This document shows, in pieces, positions 1-7,634 of a stretch of 64,000 nucleotides of DNA. The stretch covers positions 1,934,969 through 1,998,968 of the forward strand of contig NZ_RAIF01000032.1 in the NCBI RefSeq assembly GCF_003671715.1, in the 5' to 3' direction. Positions within the stretch are counted from its first letter, which is position 1. Every line of letters begins with the position of its first letter. The DNA is from Streptomyces sp. E2N166. GTDB lineage: Bacteria; Actinomycetota; Actinomycetes; Streptomycetales; Streptomycetaceae. The notes beneath the pieces were generated by a model. The model worked only from the letters and a program-made list of their open reading frames with translations, was not told the origin of the DNA and did no database searches. The position numbers and the translations under genes were made by a program.

Positions 1-300
1 ACGGCGGGCCGCCACTGCCAGGAGCCAACGGCGATGCAGTTCCAGGCGTTGCTCCGAGGTCGCCCCGCACAGGGCCGCGAAGCGTTCCACGGGGGCGAAG
101 TCGAGCGACACCGCGTCGCCCGCGCAGTAGCGGTGCAACGTCGAGGTGTTCATGCCGAGACGGCGGGCCAGCGAGCCGTAGCTCCGGTCCGTGCGCTCCT
201 TCAGGGCCCGCAGCAGCGCGGCGAACTCCGCCACCTCGTCGATGCCGTCGCCGTCGTCCTGTGCCGACACAGCGGTCCCCCCGTCCTCGTACGGCCCCAC
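1..300 (-). CDS. Helix-turn-helix regulator, N-terminal part (runs off left edge)
   Basis: Reading leftward from a GTG at 300 gives an open frame of 100 codons that continues past the window edge. After an acidic N-terminus it contains an XRE-like helix-turn-helix: ALLRALKERT, then SYGSLARRLGMNTSTLHRYC, then a region rich in Leu and Arg (SEQRLELHRRW). In actinomycetes this arrangement usually heads larger XRE-type regulators, some with a tetratricopeptide or NB-ARC tail, but the C-terminal part is outside the window. The start is uncertain because no clear ribosome binding site precedes the GTG. DNA binding is inferred from the HTH pattern only. Confidence 0.6.
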   Translation of the reverse strand, partial: MGPYEDGGTAVSAQDDGDGIDEVAEFAALLRALKERTDRSYGSLARRLGMNTSTLHRYCAGDAVSLDFAPVERFAALCGATSEQRLELHRRWLLAVAARR

Positions 301-506
301 CCGGCCCGGGACGGTATCCCAGGCACCCCATGTACCTGCACGTCAGACGGGCTGGGATGGTTCCACCGTGCCCGATCGGCCGTCGGCTGTTGCGCCCGGC
401 CGCTGTGACCGCTGATGCTTTTGGTGCCGCTCCGACCAGGCCCGGGCCGACCAGCCGGCACCGCCGCGGCATCCACGACCACGCACTCATCCACGGGGGG
501 ACATCC

Positions 507-1130
507 ATGTCCATGCGCATCCGAACGAGCGCTCTCACCGCACTCACCGTCGCCGCCCTCTCGGCGGGCACGGTCCTCACGGCACCGGCCGCCGGCGCCG
601 CGCCGAAGGCCGCCGCGCCCAAGTTCCTGTCGGCGTCCCAGCTGCCGCCGCACCCGACGTCGTCCTGGACCGCCGGGCCGGTCACCGACGGGTTCCCGGA
701 GCAACTCGGTCTCTGCGTGAGCACGGAGGGCGTGTCCGCCTACGACTACCGGCACCGGGAGTTCCGGACCGACCTGGACACCGGCGCCGTGCAGTTGACC
801 GTCGTGACGGGCACAGCCACCCAGGCCAAGGCCCTGGCGAAGCACTACGACGACCTGATCCGCACCTGCGCCGACCGCGTCGAGGAGTCCTCGCCCGACG
901 TCGAGGCCGAGGGCCGGGACTACGGCAAGCTGCCGGTCGAGGAGGGCGCCCGCGTCCGCGGCCTGCACACCGAGACGTCCTGGGGCGCCACAGACATCGC
1001 CCTGCTGTCGGTCGGGCGGGACGGCAGGACCGTCACCGTCGTGAAGTGGGGACAGATGGGCGACTTCGGGAACGCGCCCGTGGCCGCCTTCAAGAAGACC
1101 ACGAGCACGGCCGTCACCAAGCTGTACTGA
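507..1130 (+). CDS. Secreted protein of unknown function
   Basis: A 207-residue protein. The ATG at 507 is preceded by a run of G residues at 495-500 that serves as ribosome binding site. Residues 1 to about 32 form a classical Sec signal peptide (MSMRIRTS, then an Ala/Leu/Val-rich core, ending AAGAAPKA). The mature part has two Cys residues (LGLCVS and RTCADRV) that could form a disulfide after export. It resembles the small exported proteins of streptomycetes that are often annotated as sensor-like or hypothetical. No catalytic motif is visible, so no function is assigned. It is followed at once by a strong hairpin and is probably monocistronic. Confidence 0.8.
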   Translation: MSMRIRTSALTALTVAALSAGTVLTAPAAGAAPKAAAPKFLSASQLPPHPTSSWTAGPVTDGFPEQLGLCVSTEGVSAYDYRHREFRTDLDTGAVQLTVVTGTATQAKALAKHYDDLIRTCADRVEESSPDVEAEGRDYGKLPVEEGARVRGLHTETSWGATDIALLSVGRDGRTVTVVKWGQMGDFGNAPVAAFKKTTSTAVTKLY

Positions 1131-1153
1131 CCGGGCGGCCGTCGGAAAAGGCC

Positions 1154-1193
1154 GGGGCCGTCCTCCCGTCACGGGGGTCGGGAGGACGGCCCC
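1154..1193 (+). terminator. Hairpin terminator after the secreted-protein gene
   Basis: A perfect 15-base inverted repeat (1154-1168 and 1179-1193) with a 10-base loop begins 24 bases after the stop codon at 1130. It has no U-tract, as is common for actinobacterial terminators. Confidence 0.75.
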
Positions 1194-1501
1194 GTAACGG
1201 TCGTGCCCCGGGGCGGGGACCGTCGTACTTCGGCCAAGTTCTCCCTGGGCATCCCGCGCGAGGGGCCGCCGCCCCGGCCCTTCGCCGCGTTCCGGGTCCG
1301 GGCCCGGACGGGAGGACCGTGGGCCGTCATAACCGACCACTGCCTGGACAACGGCGAGCCGAAGACAGCGCGCGGCCTGGAGTCCGGCTCCCGCATCCGC
1401 ACCGCCCGGAGGGCCGTGTTCCGACCCCTCCGCCCCGCGCCGTCCCCCCGCCCATGCACCTGATCCGGACCGGGTGTTCGCAGCTGAGCCCTGTCCGGCG
1501 G
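1194..1501. other. Intergenic stretch, no gene recognised
   Basis: About 300 GC-rich bases between the terminator and the end of the ANTAR-GAF gene. Open frames exist on both strands but none gives a recognisable protein. Confidence 0.5.
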
Positions 1502-2353
1502 TCAGCGGGCTGTGGCGCTGACGGTGTGGAGGTGTTCGAGGGCGTCCAGGACGACGGTGTGCCGGTGCCAGAGCAGCCATCGGCCGATCTGCGTGCCGAG
1601 GGTGTCCAGGGCGGTGAGCCGGGCTTGGCTCAGGCGGGGCAGGGGCCGTTCGTGGTGTGAGGAGACCATGCCCAGCACCGCTCCGGACGGACTGGTCAGA
1701 GGCAGGCTGTGGACTCCCCGGGCGCCTGTCTGCAGGATGGCATGGCGGGAGGCGTCGTCGAAGATGTCCGCCTCGGCCGCGTCCTTCACAGTGACCTGGT
1801 GTCGTTCCCGGGCGGCCTGCGCGCAGGCGGTGGTCGAGTCCTGGACGAACGTGAAGAAGTCGGTGAACTCCTGGTTCAAGCCGGTGTGTTTCTCCAGGCG
1901 CAGCAGTCCGCTCTCCGCCAGCTGCACGTTGCCCATTCCGGCGTCGGTGATGTGTAGCATCCGTCGCATTGCAGCCCTCAGCACGGCCCCGTGGTGCCGG
2001 CGTTCGGGTCCCTCCATCCCCAGGCCCGGCAGCGGCGGCGGACTGTAACGGGCTCGGCGGGGAAACCACTGTGCCGCGCCGGGACTTGGCCCGTGGATAT
2101 GCGTGACGGCGTCGGCCAGGGTGTGCAGCTTGATGTTGAACCGCTGCGACGTCTGGCGCAGCAACTCGAAGGAAACCTGCGGGCCGTCCAGTCGGTAGCG
2201 GCCGACGAGTACCTGCTGGGCACGTGCGACACCGGCATGAGCCAGTCGGCGATTGCGCTCTTCGAGGCCACCCTGCTGGGCGTGTGTGACCGTCACGCTG
2301 ATACGAGGCGCTGCGCGACCGGAAGGTGCCGCATCCCGGCATTCGTGGCTCAC
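1502..2353 (-). CDS. ANTAR-GAF domain regulator (inverted domain order)
   Basis: A 283-residue protein. The GTG at 2353 is preceded by AGGGAG nine bases upstream. Residues of about 20 to 95 form an ANTAR RNA-binding domain: LEERNRRLAHAG, then QVSFELLRQTSQRFN, then IKLHTLADAV. Residues of about 120 to 270 match a GAF-like sensor (MLHITDAGMGNVQL, HAILQTGARGVHSLPL, LGMVSSHH). ANTAR proteins act as antiterminators by binding paired hairpins in nascent RNA, and the GAF part probably senses a ligand or redox signal. In most streptomycete GAF-ANTAR proteins the GAF domain comes first; here the order is reversed. No phosphoacceptor receiver domain is present. The gene stands alone, so its target transcript cannot be named. 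Confidence 0.8.
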   Translation of the reverse strand: MSHECRDAAPSGRAAPRISVTVTHAQQGGLEERNRRLAHAGVARAQQVLVGRYRLDGPQVSFELLRQTSQRFNIKLHTLADAVTHIHGPSPGAAQWFPRRARYSPPPLPGLGMEGPERRHHGAVLRAAMRRMLHITDAGMGNVQLAESGLLRLEKHTGLNQEFTDFFTFVQDSTTACAQAARERHQVTVKDAAEADIFDDASRHAILQTGARGVHSLPLTSPSGAVLGMVSSHHERPLPRLSQARLTALDTLGTQIGRWLLWHRHTVVLDALEHLHTVSATAR

Positions 2354-2690
2354 GCTACGGACTCCCTGTGATCCTGGAGGAAACAGTGTCCGCGGCACAC
2401 ATGCGCGTGCGCGCCGCGGGCGTGCCTGCTTCCCAAGCACCGGTTCCACCATAACGAACACCACCAGCGTGCCCGCCTGCCGCCAGGCGTGCCCATCTCT
2501 TCGCGGGGGCTGCCCCACAGTCGTGATCAATGCGGAGCGGGCGGCGGCGCACGGCCTGGACCCGCCCGCACTGCGTGTGAGGGGCAGCCGGCTGGCCCTG
2601 GGTCACACAGGCCCGGTTGTGGGTCCTTCGCGCCTACGGCTCGATCGGCAGCAGGTGGTGAAGTGCACACGTGGATGTCCACGGCCCATG
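2354..2690. other. Intergenic stretch, no gene recognised
   Basis: Between the ANTAR-GAF gene and the end of the metal transporter gene no frame gives a recognisable product and no clear hairpin is seen. Confidence 0.45.
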
Positions 2691-3410
2691 TCAGTTGCGG
2701 CAGTCGCAGCCGGTATGGCAGCCGCAGGCGCCTGTTGCGGCATCGACGGCCGGTACTGCTGTGGCGGTGGGCGCGCAGCAGCCCTTGCCGCGCCAGGCGT
2801 CGCGGCCTTCCTTGGCGGCGATGGCGGCGATGACGACGGCGGCGATGGGGTCGGCCCAGGACCAGCCCAGGGTGGCGTTGAGGACCAGGCCGAGAAGGAG
2901 AACCGCGGACAGGTAGGTGCACAGCAGCGTCTGCTTGGAGTCGGCGACCGCGCTCGCGGAGCCGAGTTCCCGACCAGCCCGGCGCTGGGCGGCGGAAAGG
3001 AACGGCATGATCGCGAGTGACAGTGCGGCGATGACGATGCCGGTGACGGAGCTTTCGGCTTCACCGTTGCCGGTCAGGGCGCGGACGGCGTCGACGCCGA
3101 CGTACGCGGCGAGCGCGAAGAAGGAGACGGAGATGATCCGCAGGGTGCGCCGCTCTCGGGCCTCGCGGACGGCAGGGTCGGCCGCGGAGAACTGCCAGGC
3201 GACCGCGGCGGCGGAGGAGACTTCGATGACCGAGTCGAGTCCGAATCCGATCAGGGCGGTGGAGGATGCCATCGTGCCGGCGGTGATGGCGACGATCGCC
3301 TCGATGACGTTGTAGGTGATGGTGGCGGCGACCAGAAGGCGTATGCGCCCGGCGAGCGCTTCACGGCGGGCCGGTGACGGTCCCAGGGCGATCGGCATCC
3401 CGGCGGTCAT
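2691..3410 (-). CDS. Cation diffusion facilitator family metal exporter
   Basis: A 239-residue membrane protein with five to six hydrophobic helices. The first helices carry TITYNVIEAIVAITAG and ALIGFGLDSVIEV, with the Asp expected in the CDF transport site; a later helix contains VADSKQTLLCTYLS. The cytoplasmic dimerisation domain of classical CDFs is missing. Instead there is a Cys/His-rich tail (GKGCCAPT, CGCHTGCDC) that probably binds soft metals. CDF proteins export divalent cations in exchange for protons. The ATG at 3410 lies 3 bases past the stop codon of the upstream CmtR-like sensor with GAAGGG as ribosome binding site, so the two form an operon. The sensor type makes Cd(II) or Pb(II) the likely substrate, by inference. 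Confidence 0.85.
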   Translation of the reverse strand: MTAGMPIALGPSPARREALAGRIRLLVAATITYNVIEAIVAITAGTMASSTALIGFGLDSVIEVSSAAAVAWQFSAADPAVREARERRTLRIISVSFFALAAYVGVDAVRALTGNGEAESSVTGIVIAALSLAIMPFLSAAQRRAGRELGSASAVADSKQTLLCTYLSAVLLLGLVLNATLGWSWADPIAAVVIAAIAAKEGRDAWRGKGCCAPTATAVPAVDAATGACGCHTGCDCRN

Positions 3411-3412
3411 GG

Positions 3413-3748
3413 TCAGCAGCAGCCCTTCTCGTCGGCGTCCGCACAGGTTCGGTCGGTCTCGACGGCCACCACCGCGGTGCGCAGGTCGTCCAGGGCGTGG
3501 CCGAGGCGTTCGTCGGCGAGTTCGTAGCGGGTGCGGCGGCCGTCCGGCACGGTGACGACCAGCCCGCAGTCGCGCAGACACGCCAGATGGTTCGACAGCC
3601 GTGTCCGCGAGATGCCGAGAGTGTCGGCGAGGTCGGCAGGGTAGGCGGGGGCTTCGCGCAGGGCCAGCAGGATGCGGCAGCGGATCGGGTCGGCGAGCGC
3701 GCGGCCGAACCGGGCCAGCACCTCGATGTCGGAGGCAACAGTCAGCAT
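3413..3748 (-). CDS. cmtR: CmtR-like ArsR-family Cd(II)/Pb(II)-sensing repressor
   Basis: A small winged-helix repressor of 111 residues. The recognition region reads TLGISRTRLSNHLACLRDCGLVV. Counting from the ATG at 3748, the cysteines fall at 57, 61 and 102. In mycobacterial CmtR the Cd/Pb ligands are Cys57, Cys61 and Cys102, and the flanking residues (NHL-x-CLR-x-CGLVV and a T/D-rich stretch before the last Cys) are also alike. A further CC pair ends the protein. An alternative GTG at 3763 would add five residues and could be leaderless. The repressor is followed at 3410 by the metal exporter gene it probably controls. Metal specificity is inferred from ligand conservation. Confidence 0.85.
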   Translation of the reverse strand: MLTVASDIEVLARFGRALADPIRCRILLALREAPAYPADLADTLGISRTRLSNHLACLRDCGLVVTVPDGRRTRYELADERLGHALDDLRTAVVAVETDRTCADADEKGCC

Positions 3749-3763
3749 TCCCTGAGAGTACAC

Positions 3764-3805
3764 GGAAAACTGAATTCATAAAATCGTGAATCATGGGCGA
3801 TCGAC
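3764..3805 (-). promoter_or_regulatory. Candidate promoter/operator of the cmtR-CDF operon
   Basis: An AT-rich island directly upstream of the repressor gene contains the palindrome TGAATTCA (3771-3778) and a TATGAA-like -10 on the minus strand, with a second TGAATCA copy about 12 bases away. ArsR-family operators are typically short AT-rich inverted repeats overlapping the promoter. The assignment is by position and composition only. Confidence 0.45.
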
Positions 3806-3998
3806 GGGGTCTGTGGCCGGGCAGCACCGTCTTGACCTTCGAGTCGGGTCGAAGTTCTACCGTCGGCGCGTCGTGCGCACGACGCGGATCTCCCAGCTCG
3901 CCGACCGGGCCGGGGCCGTCGCCGCACTGGCCGCCGACGAGCAGCAGTGCTGCCCGTCCTTCGACCAGTCCTCAGAGGCAGCGGCCCCCAGGGACGGC

Positions 3999-4142
3999 TT
4001 CACGGACCGCCGGGTGACTCGTCCCGTCGCCGGTAAGCGAGTTGAGGAGTTGTCTGTTGATTTCCCCGGCCGGTCCGATCAGCGAGTCGAGGAGATCACA
4101 TCCCTCGTCGGTGAGGTTGAGCAGGGTTCGTCTGCGGTCTAC
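3999..4142 (-). pseudogene. Remnant of a MarR-family regulator (C-terminal part)
   Basis: The minus strand encodes VDRRRTLLNLTDEGCDLL followed by DSLIGPAGEINRQLLNSL, which matches the wing and C-terminal dimerisation helix of MarR-type regulators. The N-terminal HTH is absent and no start codon serves this fragment. It lies just beyond the downstream end of the aromatic-catabolism genes and may once have regulated them. Upstream on the plus strand (about 3870-3965) a second short fragment, AALAADEQQCCPSFD, is also out of context. Confidence 0.55.
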
Positions 4143-4261
4143 CTGACGATGGTGGCCCCCTCGCCGCGGACGACGTTGAAGACGGCCGCGGCCTCGGGGC
4201 CCTGCTCGCCGCCGGCCGCATCGGTTCGGGGCGCAGGGCAGCCCGGGGCAGCAGTCGTGCC

Positions 4262-4336
4262 TCGGCGGCCCCCTGCCCGCGGGCCGCGCCGGCGATGACG
4301 ACGACCTTGCCGAGCAGCCTCTCGGGGATGCGGGTC
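4262..4336 (-). pseudogene. Remnant of a short-chain dehydrogenase N-terminus
   Basis: Immediately after the stop codon of the fumarylacetoacetate hydrolase gene the minus strand reads RLLGKVVVIAGAARGQGAAE, the Rossmann TGxxxGxG nucleotide-binding motif of SDR enzymes with Thr replaced by Ala. The frame then diverges into unrelated sequence and no catalytic YxxxK follows. An SDR gene was probably the next member of the catabolic operon before deletion. Confidence 0.55.
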
Positions 4337-4338
4337 GC

Positions 4339-5310
4339 TCAGGGCCGCTCCCGGGACCGGCGGCGGCCCGACGCCAGCGGGACGGGCTCGACACCGGAAA
4401 CGACGGTGTTGGAGAGGGTGCCGAGCCCCTCGACGGTGAGCGTGACGGTGTCACCGGGCTTCAGCGGCGGCGGCGTCTGCTCGCCGCGCCGCCCCCAGAG
4501 CTCGGCCAGGCAGCCACCGTTGCCGCAGGTGCCTGACCCCAGGACGTCGCCGGGAACGACGCGGGTGCCGCGGGAGGCGTAGGCGGTCATCTCCTCGAAC
4601 GTCCAGCTCATGTTGGACAGCAGGTCCGTGCCGACGGTCTCGCCGTTCACCAAGGCGGTGAGCGCCAGCCGCAGGAAGCCGTCGGTGTCCCGGTGCGGCT
4701 CCAGATCGTCGGCGGTGACCAGGTACGGGCCGAGGGTGGTCGCGGTGTCCTTGCCCTTGCAGGGGCCGAGACCGACCCTCATCTCCGCGCCCTGGAGGTC
4801 CCGCGCGGACCAGTCGTTGAAGACGGTGTAACCGACGATGTGGTCGCGGGCCTGCCCGGGCGTGAGGTCCCGGCCCTCCCGGCCGATCACCGCGCCCACT
4901 TCCAGTTCGAAGTCGAGCACGGCCGACCCGGGGGGCACGGGGATGCCGTCCCCGGGGCCGTAGACCGCGTGCGGATTGGTGAAGTAGAAGGTCGGGGCCG
5001 CGTACCACTGCTCGGGCACGCCGCCGGTGCCTTCCACGGAGCGGCGCACCCCCTCCACGTGCTCCTCGAAGGTCACGAAGTCCCGCACCGAGGCGGGGCG
5101 CAGCGGGGGCAGCAGCCGGACCTGGGAGACGTGAGGGCCGGGCGGCACGTCGAGGGCCGCCGCGCCCGCGGCGAGCAGTCCGGGGAGCCCGCCGGTCTCC
5201 TGGATGAGAGCGGTGAGCGAGGTGACACCCGGCAGGGGGAAGAGGGTGCCGTCCTCTTCGACGACTGCCACCCGGTGGCGGTGTTGGTGTTCGTATGCGG
5301 CGAAACGCAT
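4339..5310 (-). CDS. Fumarylacetoacetate hydrolase family protein (first copy)
   Basis: A 323-residue enzyme starting at ATG 5310. The N-terminal third is the variable lid domain. The catalytic fold carries the metal ligands in LDFELEVGAVIGREG and the Asp of VGYTVFNDWSARDLQ, followed by KGKDTATTLGPYLVT. The C-terminal part contains NMSWTFEEMTAYASRG and the GSGTCGNGG loop. Family members hydrolyse C-C bonds in 1,3-diketone acids or act as decarboxylases and isomerases on meta-cleavage products of aromatics. It is downstream of a monooxygenase/dioxygenase operon but behind the hairpin at 5592-5644 and a gene fragment, so cotranscription is uncertain. The exact substrate cannot be read from sequence. 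Confidence 0.85.
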   Translation of the reverse strand: MRFAAYEHQHRHRVAVVEEDGTLFPLPGVTSLTALIQETGGLPGLLAAGAAALDVPPGPHVSQVRLLPPLRPASVRDFVTFEEHVEGVRRSVEGTGGVPEQWYAAPTFYFTNPHAVYGPGDGIPVPPGSAVLDFELEVGAVIGREGRDLTPGQARDHIVGYTVFNDWSARDLQGAEMRVGLGPCKGKDTATTLGPYLVTADDLEPHRDTDGFLRLALTALVNGETVGTDLLSNMSWTFEEMTAYASRGTRVVPGDVLGSGTCGNGGCLAELWGRRGEQTPPPLKPGDTVTLTVEGLGTLSNTVVSGVEPVPLASGRRRSRERP

Positions 5311-5333
5311 GGTGCGGCTCCAGCGGAGTGTGA

Positions 5334-5515
5334 TCAGGAGAGTGGGATGCGCATCAGGTCGTGGCCCACGGTGATGCGGCCCCGGTAACCGGCCGTCCGG
5401 GCGGAGGCGCGGGCCGCCGCGGCCCACTGGCGGTCGGTGAACCGCGTGGGATCGGCCGGTGCCGGACTGCTGACCACCACTTGCCGCGCACAGGCCACGG
5501 CGGGACAGCGAAATC
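5334..5515 (-). pseudogene. C-terminal fragment of an unidentified protein
   Basis: The minus strand has a coding-like stretch ending PTRFTDRQWAAAARASAR, then AGYRGRITVGHDLMRIPLS and a TGA at 5334. Its codon use matches real genes here, but no start codon or N-terminal part is found and I do not recognise the family. It ends 24 bases before the fumarylacetoacetate hydrolase start and is probably the tail of a lost catabolic gene. Confidence 0.4.
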
Positions 5516-5591
5516 GTACGGTGGGGCATCCGGTGGTTCCTTCGCTCGTCGTTGATGCTGGACCCGTGGAGAGCGGATTCGCCGTTCGATA

Positions 5592-5644
5592 CCGGGGACG
5601 CGGGAGCGCGCGTCAGGGCAGGGGCCGTGCTGCCGCGTCCCCGG
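5592..5644 (-). terminator. Hairpin after the dioxygenase gene
   Basis: A perfect 12-base inverted repeat (5592-5603 and 5633-5644) lies about 30 bases beyond the stop codon at 5677 of the dioxygenase gene. It could terminate or attenuate the catabolic operon. Confidence 0.55.
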
Positions 5645-5676
5645 AGTCAGCGGGAGGTTCGGACCGGCGGGGCGAC

Positions 5677-6609
5677 TCAGACCGGCGGGGCGACGAACAC
5701 GCCGCGGTCGGGGTCGTTGAAGGACTCCTTGGCGACGAGTTCGTTCATGGGGTTGGCGGTGCCCCACTGGTCGGTGACCTCGGGCTGGGAGAAGTCGTAG
5801 ACGTGGGGGTGCCAGGTGTCCTCGTCCAGGTTCTCCAACTCGGTGGTGTACTCGACGGTGTTGCCGTGCGGGTCGAGGAAGTACGTGAAGGTGTTGTCCC
5901 CGGCCATGTGCCGTCCCGGTCCCCACACCTTCCTGAAGCCCGCCCGGATGACGCGCCCGGAGCCGCGCATGTACTCGTCGATGCCGCGCATCTCGAAGGA
6001 GACGTGGTGGAGGGCGGTGTGCGGGCCCCTCGCGAGGGCCATGGAGTGGTGCTGGCTGCTGATCCGCATGAAGTGCATGACCTCGCCCATGTGCGGCGAG
6101 CTGAGCGTGTCGGAGAGGGCGAATCCGAGGTGGCGCTCGTACCACTCGCGGGTGCGGTTGAGGTCGGGGCTGTTGAGGACGACGTGGGAGAGCTTGACCG
6201 GGATGGACTCCTTCTCCTCGATCTTGCGGTGCTGCCTGACCTCGACGTCGGCGGAGACCTCGATGGTGCGGCCGTCGACGTCGAAGAAGCGGAAGCCGTA
6301 ACCGCCGCCGGGGGTGTCGACCTTGCCCGGCCGGGAGATCAACTGCACGCCGCCCGCGAGCAGTCGCTCGGCGAGGGTGTCGACGTCCGCGGCGGACGCG
6401 GCGCCGTAGGACACGAGGTCGAGGCGCTTCTCCTCGGCCCGGCGCAGTCGCACGACGTACTGCTCGGGGGAGCCCTCGGCGGCCAGGAAGGAGATGCCGG
6501 AGTCCTCGGCGACCTTGGTCAGGCCCCAGACGCCGGCGTAGAAGTCGAGCTGCTTGTCGTAGTCGGGCACGGCGAGATCGACGTGCCGCAGGTGGGTGAG
6601 CAGGCGCAT
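5677..6609 (-). CDS. Extradiol dioxygenase-like VOC family protein
   Basis: A 310-residue two-module vicinal-oxygen-chelate protein of the catechol 2,3-dioxygenase superfamily. The N-terminal module begins LRHVDLAVPDYDKQLDFYAG. The catalytic C-terminal module supplies the likely metal ligands His in KLSHVVLNSPD, His in TALHHVSFEM and Glu in PHGNTVEYTTE, the 2-His-1-carboxylate set for Fe(II) or Mn(II). Length and ligand order fit ring-cleaving extradiol enzymes. It is the last intact gene of the tightly packed operon starting at 10745 and begins 5 bases after the amidohydrolase stop codon. A role in ring cleavage of a hydroxylated aromatic formed by the neighbouring monooxygenase is inferred. 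Confidence 0.85.
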   Translation of the reverse strand: MRLLTHLRHVDLAVPDYDKQLDFYAGVWGLTKVAEDSGISFLAAEGSPEQYVVRLRRAEEKRLDLVSYGAASAADVDTLAERLLAGGVQLISRPGKVDTPGGGYGFRFFDVDGRTIEVSADVEVRQHRKIEEKESIPVKLSHVVLNSPDLNRTREWYERHLGFALSDTLSSPHMGEVMHFMRISSQHHSMALARGPHTALHHVSFEMRGIDEYMRGSGRVIRAGFRKVWGPGRHMAGDNTFTYFLDPHGNTVEYTTELENLDEDTWHPHVYDFSQPEVTDQWGTANPMNELVAKESFNDPDRGVFVAPPV

Positions 6610-6614
6610 GATGA

Positions 6615-7634
6615 TCAGTCCTTCCGGAGGAGGGCCGCCGCGGTGCCGCCGCGGACGGCGTGGAAGTCGGCCTCGGGGAGCTGTGCGGCGCGCAGTGCGC
6701 CGAGCGGGTCCTCGGTGCCCATGTCGAAGGGGAAGTCCGAGCCGAGCAGGACGCGGTCCGCACCGGCGACCCGAACCAACTCCCGCAGTACGTACGGGTC
6801 GTGGACGAGGGAGTCGAAGTACAGCCGCTTCAGATAGCTGCTGGGCGGGTGCGCGCAGCCGGCGCCCGCGTCGGCGCGGGCGGACCAGGCGTGGTCGGAG
6901 CGGCCGACGTGGGTGGGCAGGTAGCCGCCGCCGTGTGCGGCGATCAGCTTCAGGCCGGGGTGGCGGTCGAGTACGCCGGAGAAGATGAGGTGTGAGAGCG
7001 CGACGGCGTTCTCGGTGGGCTGGCCGACGGTGTTGGACAGGTACCACTGGTCCAGGCGCTCGTCGAGCGTGCATCCGAAGGGGTGCAGGAAGAGCAGCGC
7101 GCCCGTCTCCCCGGCCCGAATCCAGAAGGGCTCGTACGCCGGGTCCGAGAGCTCGCGGCCGGGGGCGTGGCTGGAGATCTCTACGCCGAGCAGGCCCTGC
7201 GCGAGAGCGTGGTCGAGCGCCTCGACGGCGAGTTCGGGGTGCTGGAGCGGGACGAGACCCAGCCCGAGCAGCCGATCGGGGGCGGCGGCGCAGTGAGCGG
7301 CCGTCGCCTCGTTGGCCAGCCGGTACACCTTCTCCGCGGTCGGCTCGTCGGCCCAGTAGTGGTAGTGCGACGGGGAAGGGCTGACCAGTTGGACGTCCAC
7401 GCCCTGGGCGTCCATCGCCGCGAGGCGCACAGTCACCTCAGTCAGACGGGGGAAGCGCTCGCGGACCATCGGCCCGCTGACCGCGAGGGCGGCCTGGCCG
7501 TTGCGGCGGGCGTCCAGCGCCCGCGCCTCGGTGAGGCCCGGCCGGCCCTCGACCAGGGCATCGATCGCGGGCAGCAGGACGTGGGCGTGCACGTCCACCG
7601 TCGGAGTGCTCGCCTGTTGCGCCGGGGACGTCAC
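6615..7634 (-). CDS. Amidohydrolase family protein (ACMSD / resorcylate decarboxylase type)
   Basis: A 339-residue TIM-barrel metal hydrolase. It starts at GTG 7634, overlapping the monooxygenase stop codon by four bases (GTGA), so translation is coupled. Zn-site residues are visible: VDVHAHVLL near residue 15, LLFLHPFG, LIAAHGGGYLP, and the Asp of LLGSDFPFDMG. This is the amidohydrolase-2 group, which includes aminocarboxymuconate-semialdehyde decarboxylase and gamma-resorcylate decarboxylase. In this operon it probably decarboxylates an aromatic acid or a ring-cleavage product. The substrate is not deducible. Confidence 0.85.
   Translation of the reverse strand: MTSPAQQASTPTVDVHAHVLLPAIDALVEGRPGLTEARALDARRNGQAALAVSGPMVRERFPRLTEVTVRLAAMDAQGVDVQLVSPSPSHYHYWADEPTAEKVYRLANEATAAHCAAAPDRLLGLGLVPLQHPELAVEALDHALAQGLLGVEISSHAPGRELSDPAYEPFWIRAGETGALLFLHPFGCTLDERLDQWYLSNTVGQPTENAVALSHLIFSGVLDRHPGLKLIAAHGGGYLPTHVGRSDHAWSARADAGAGCAHPPSSYLKRLYFDSLVHDPYVLRELVRVAGADRVLLGSDFPFDMGTEDPLGALRAAQLPEADFHAVRGGTAAALLRKD

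Noticed and set aside
201-2342. A minus-strand open frame of more than 700 codons
   Set aside because: It crosses the secreted-protein and ANTAR-GAF genes in the wrong frame and its Arg/Pro/Gly-rich text is typical of high-GC shadow frames.
5437-6837. Long plus-strand frame opposite the dioxygenase gene
   Set aside because: It is the antisense shadow of the VOC and amidohydrolase genes, whose conserved motifs are on the minus strand.
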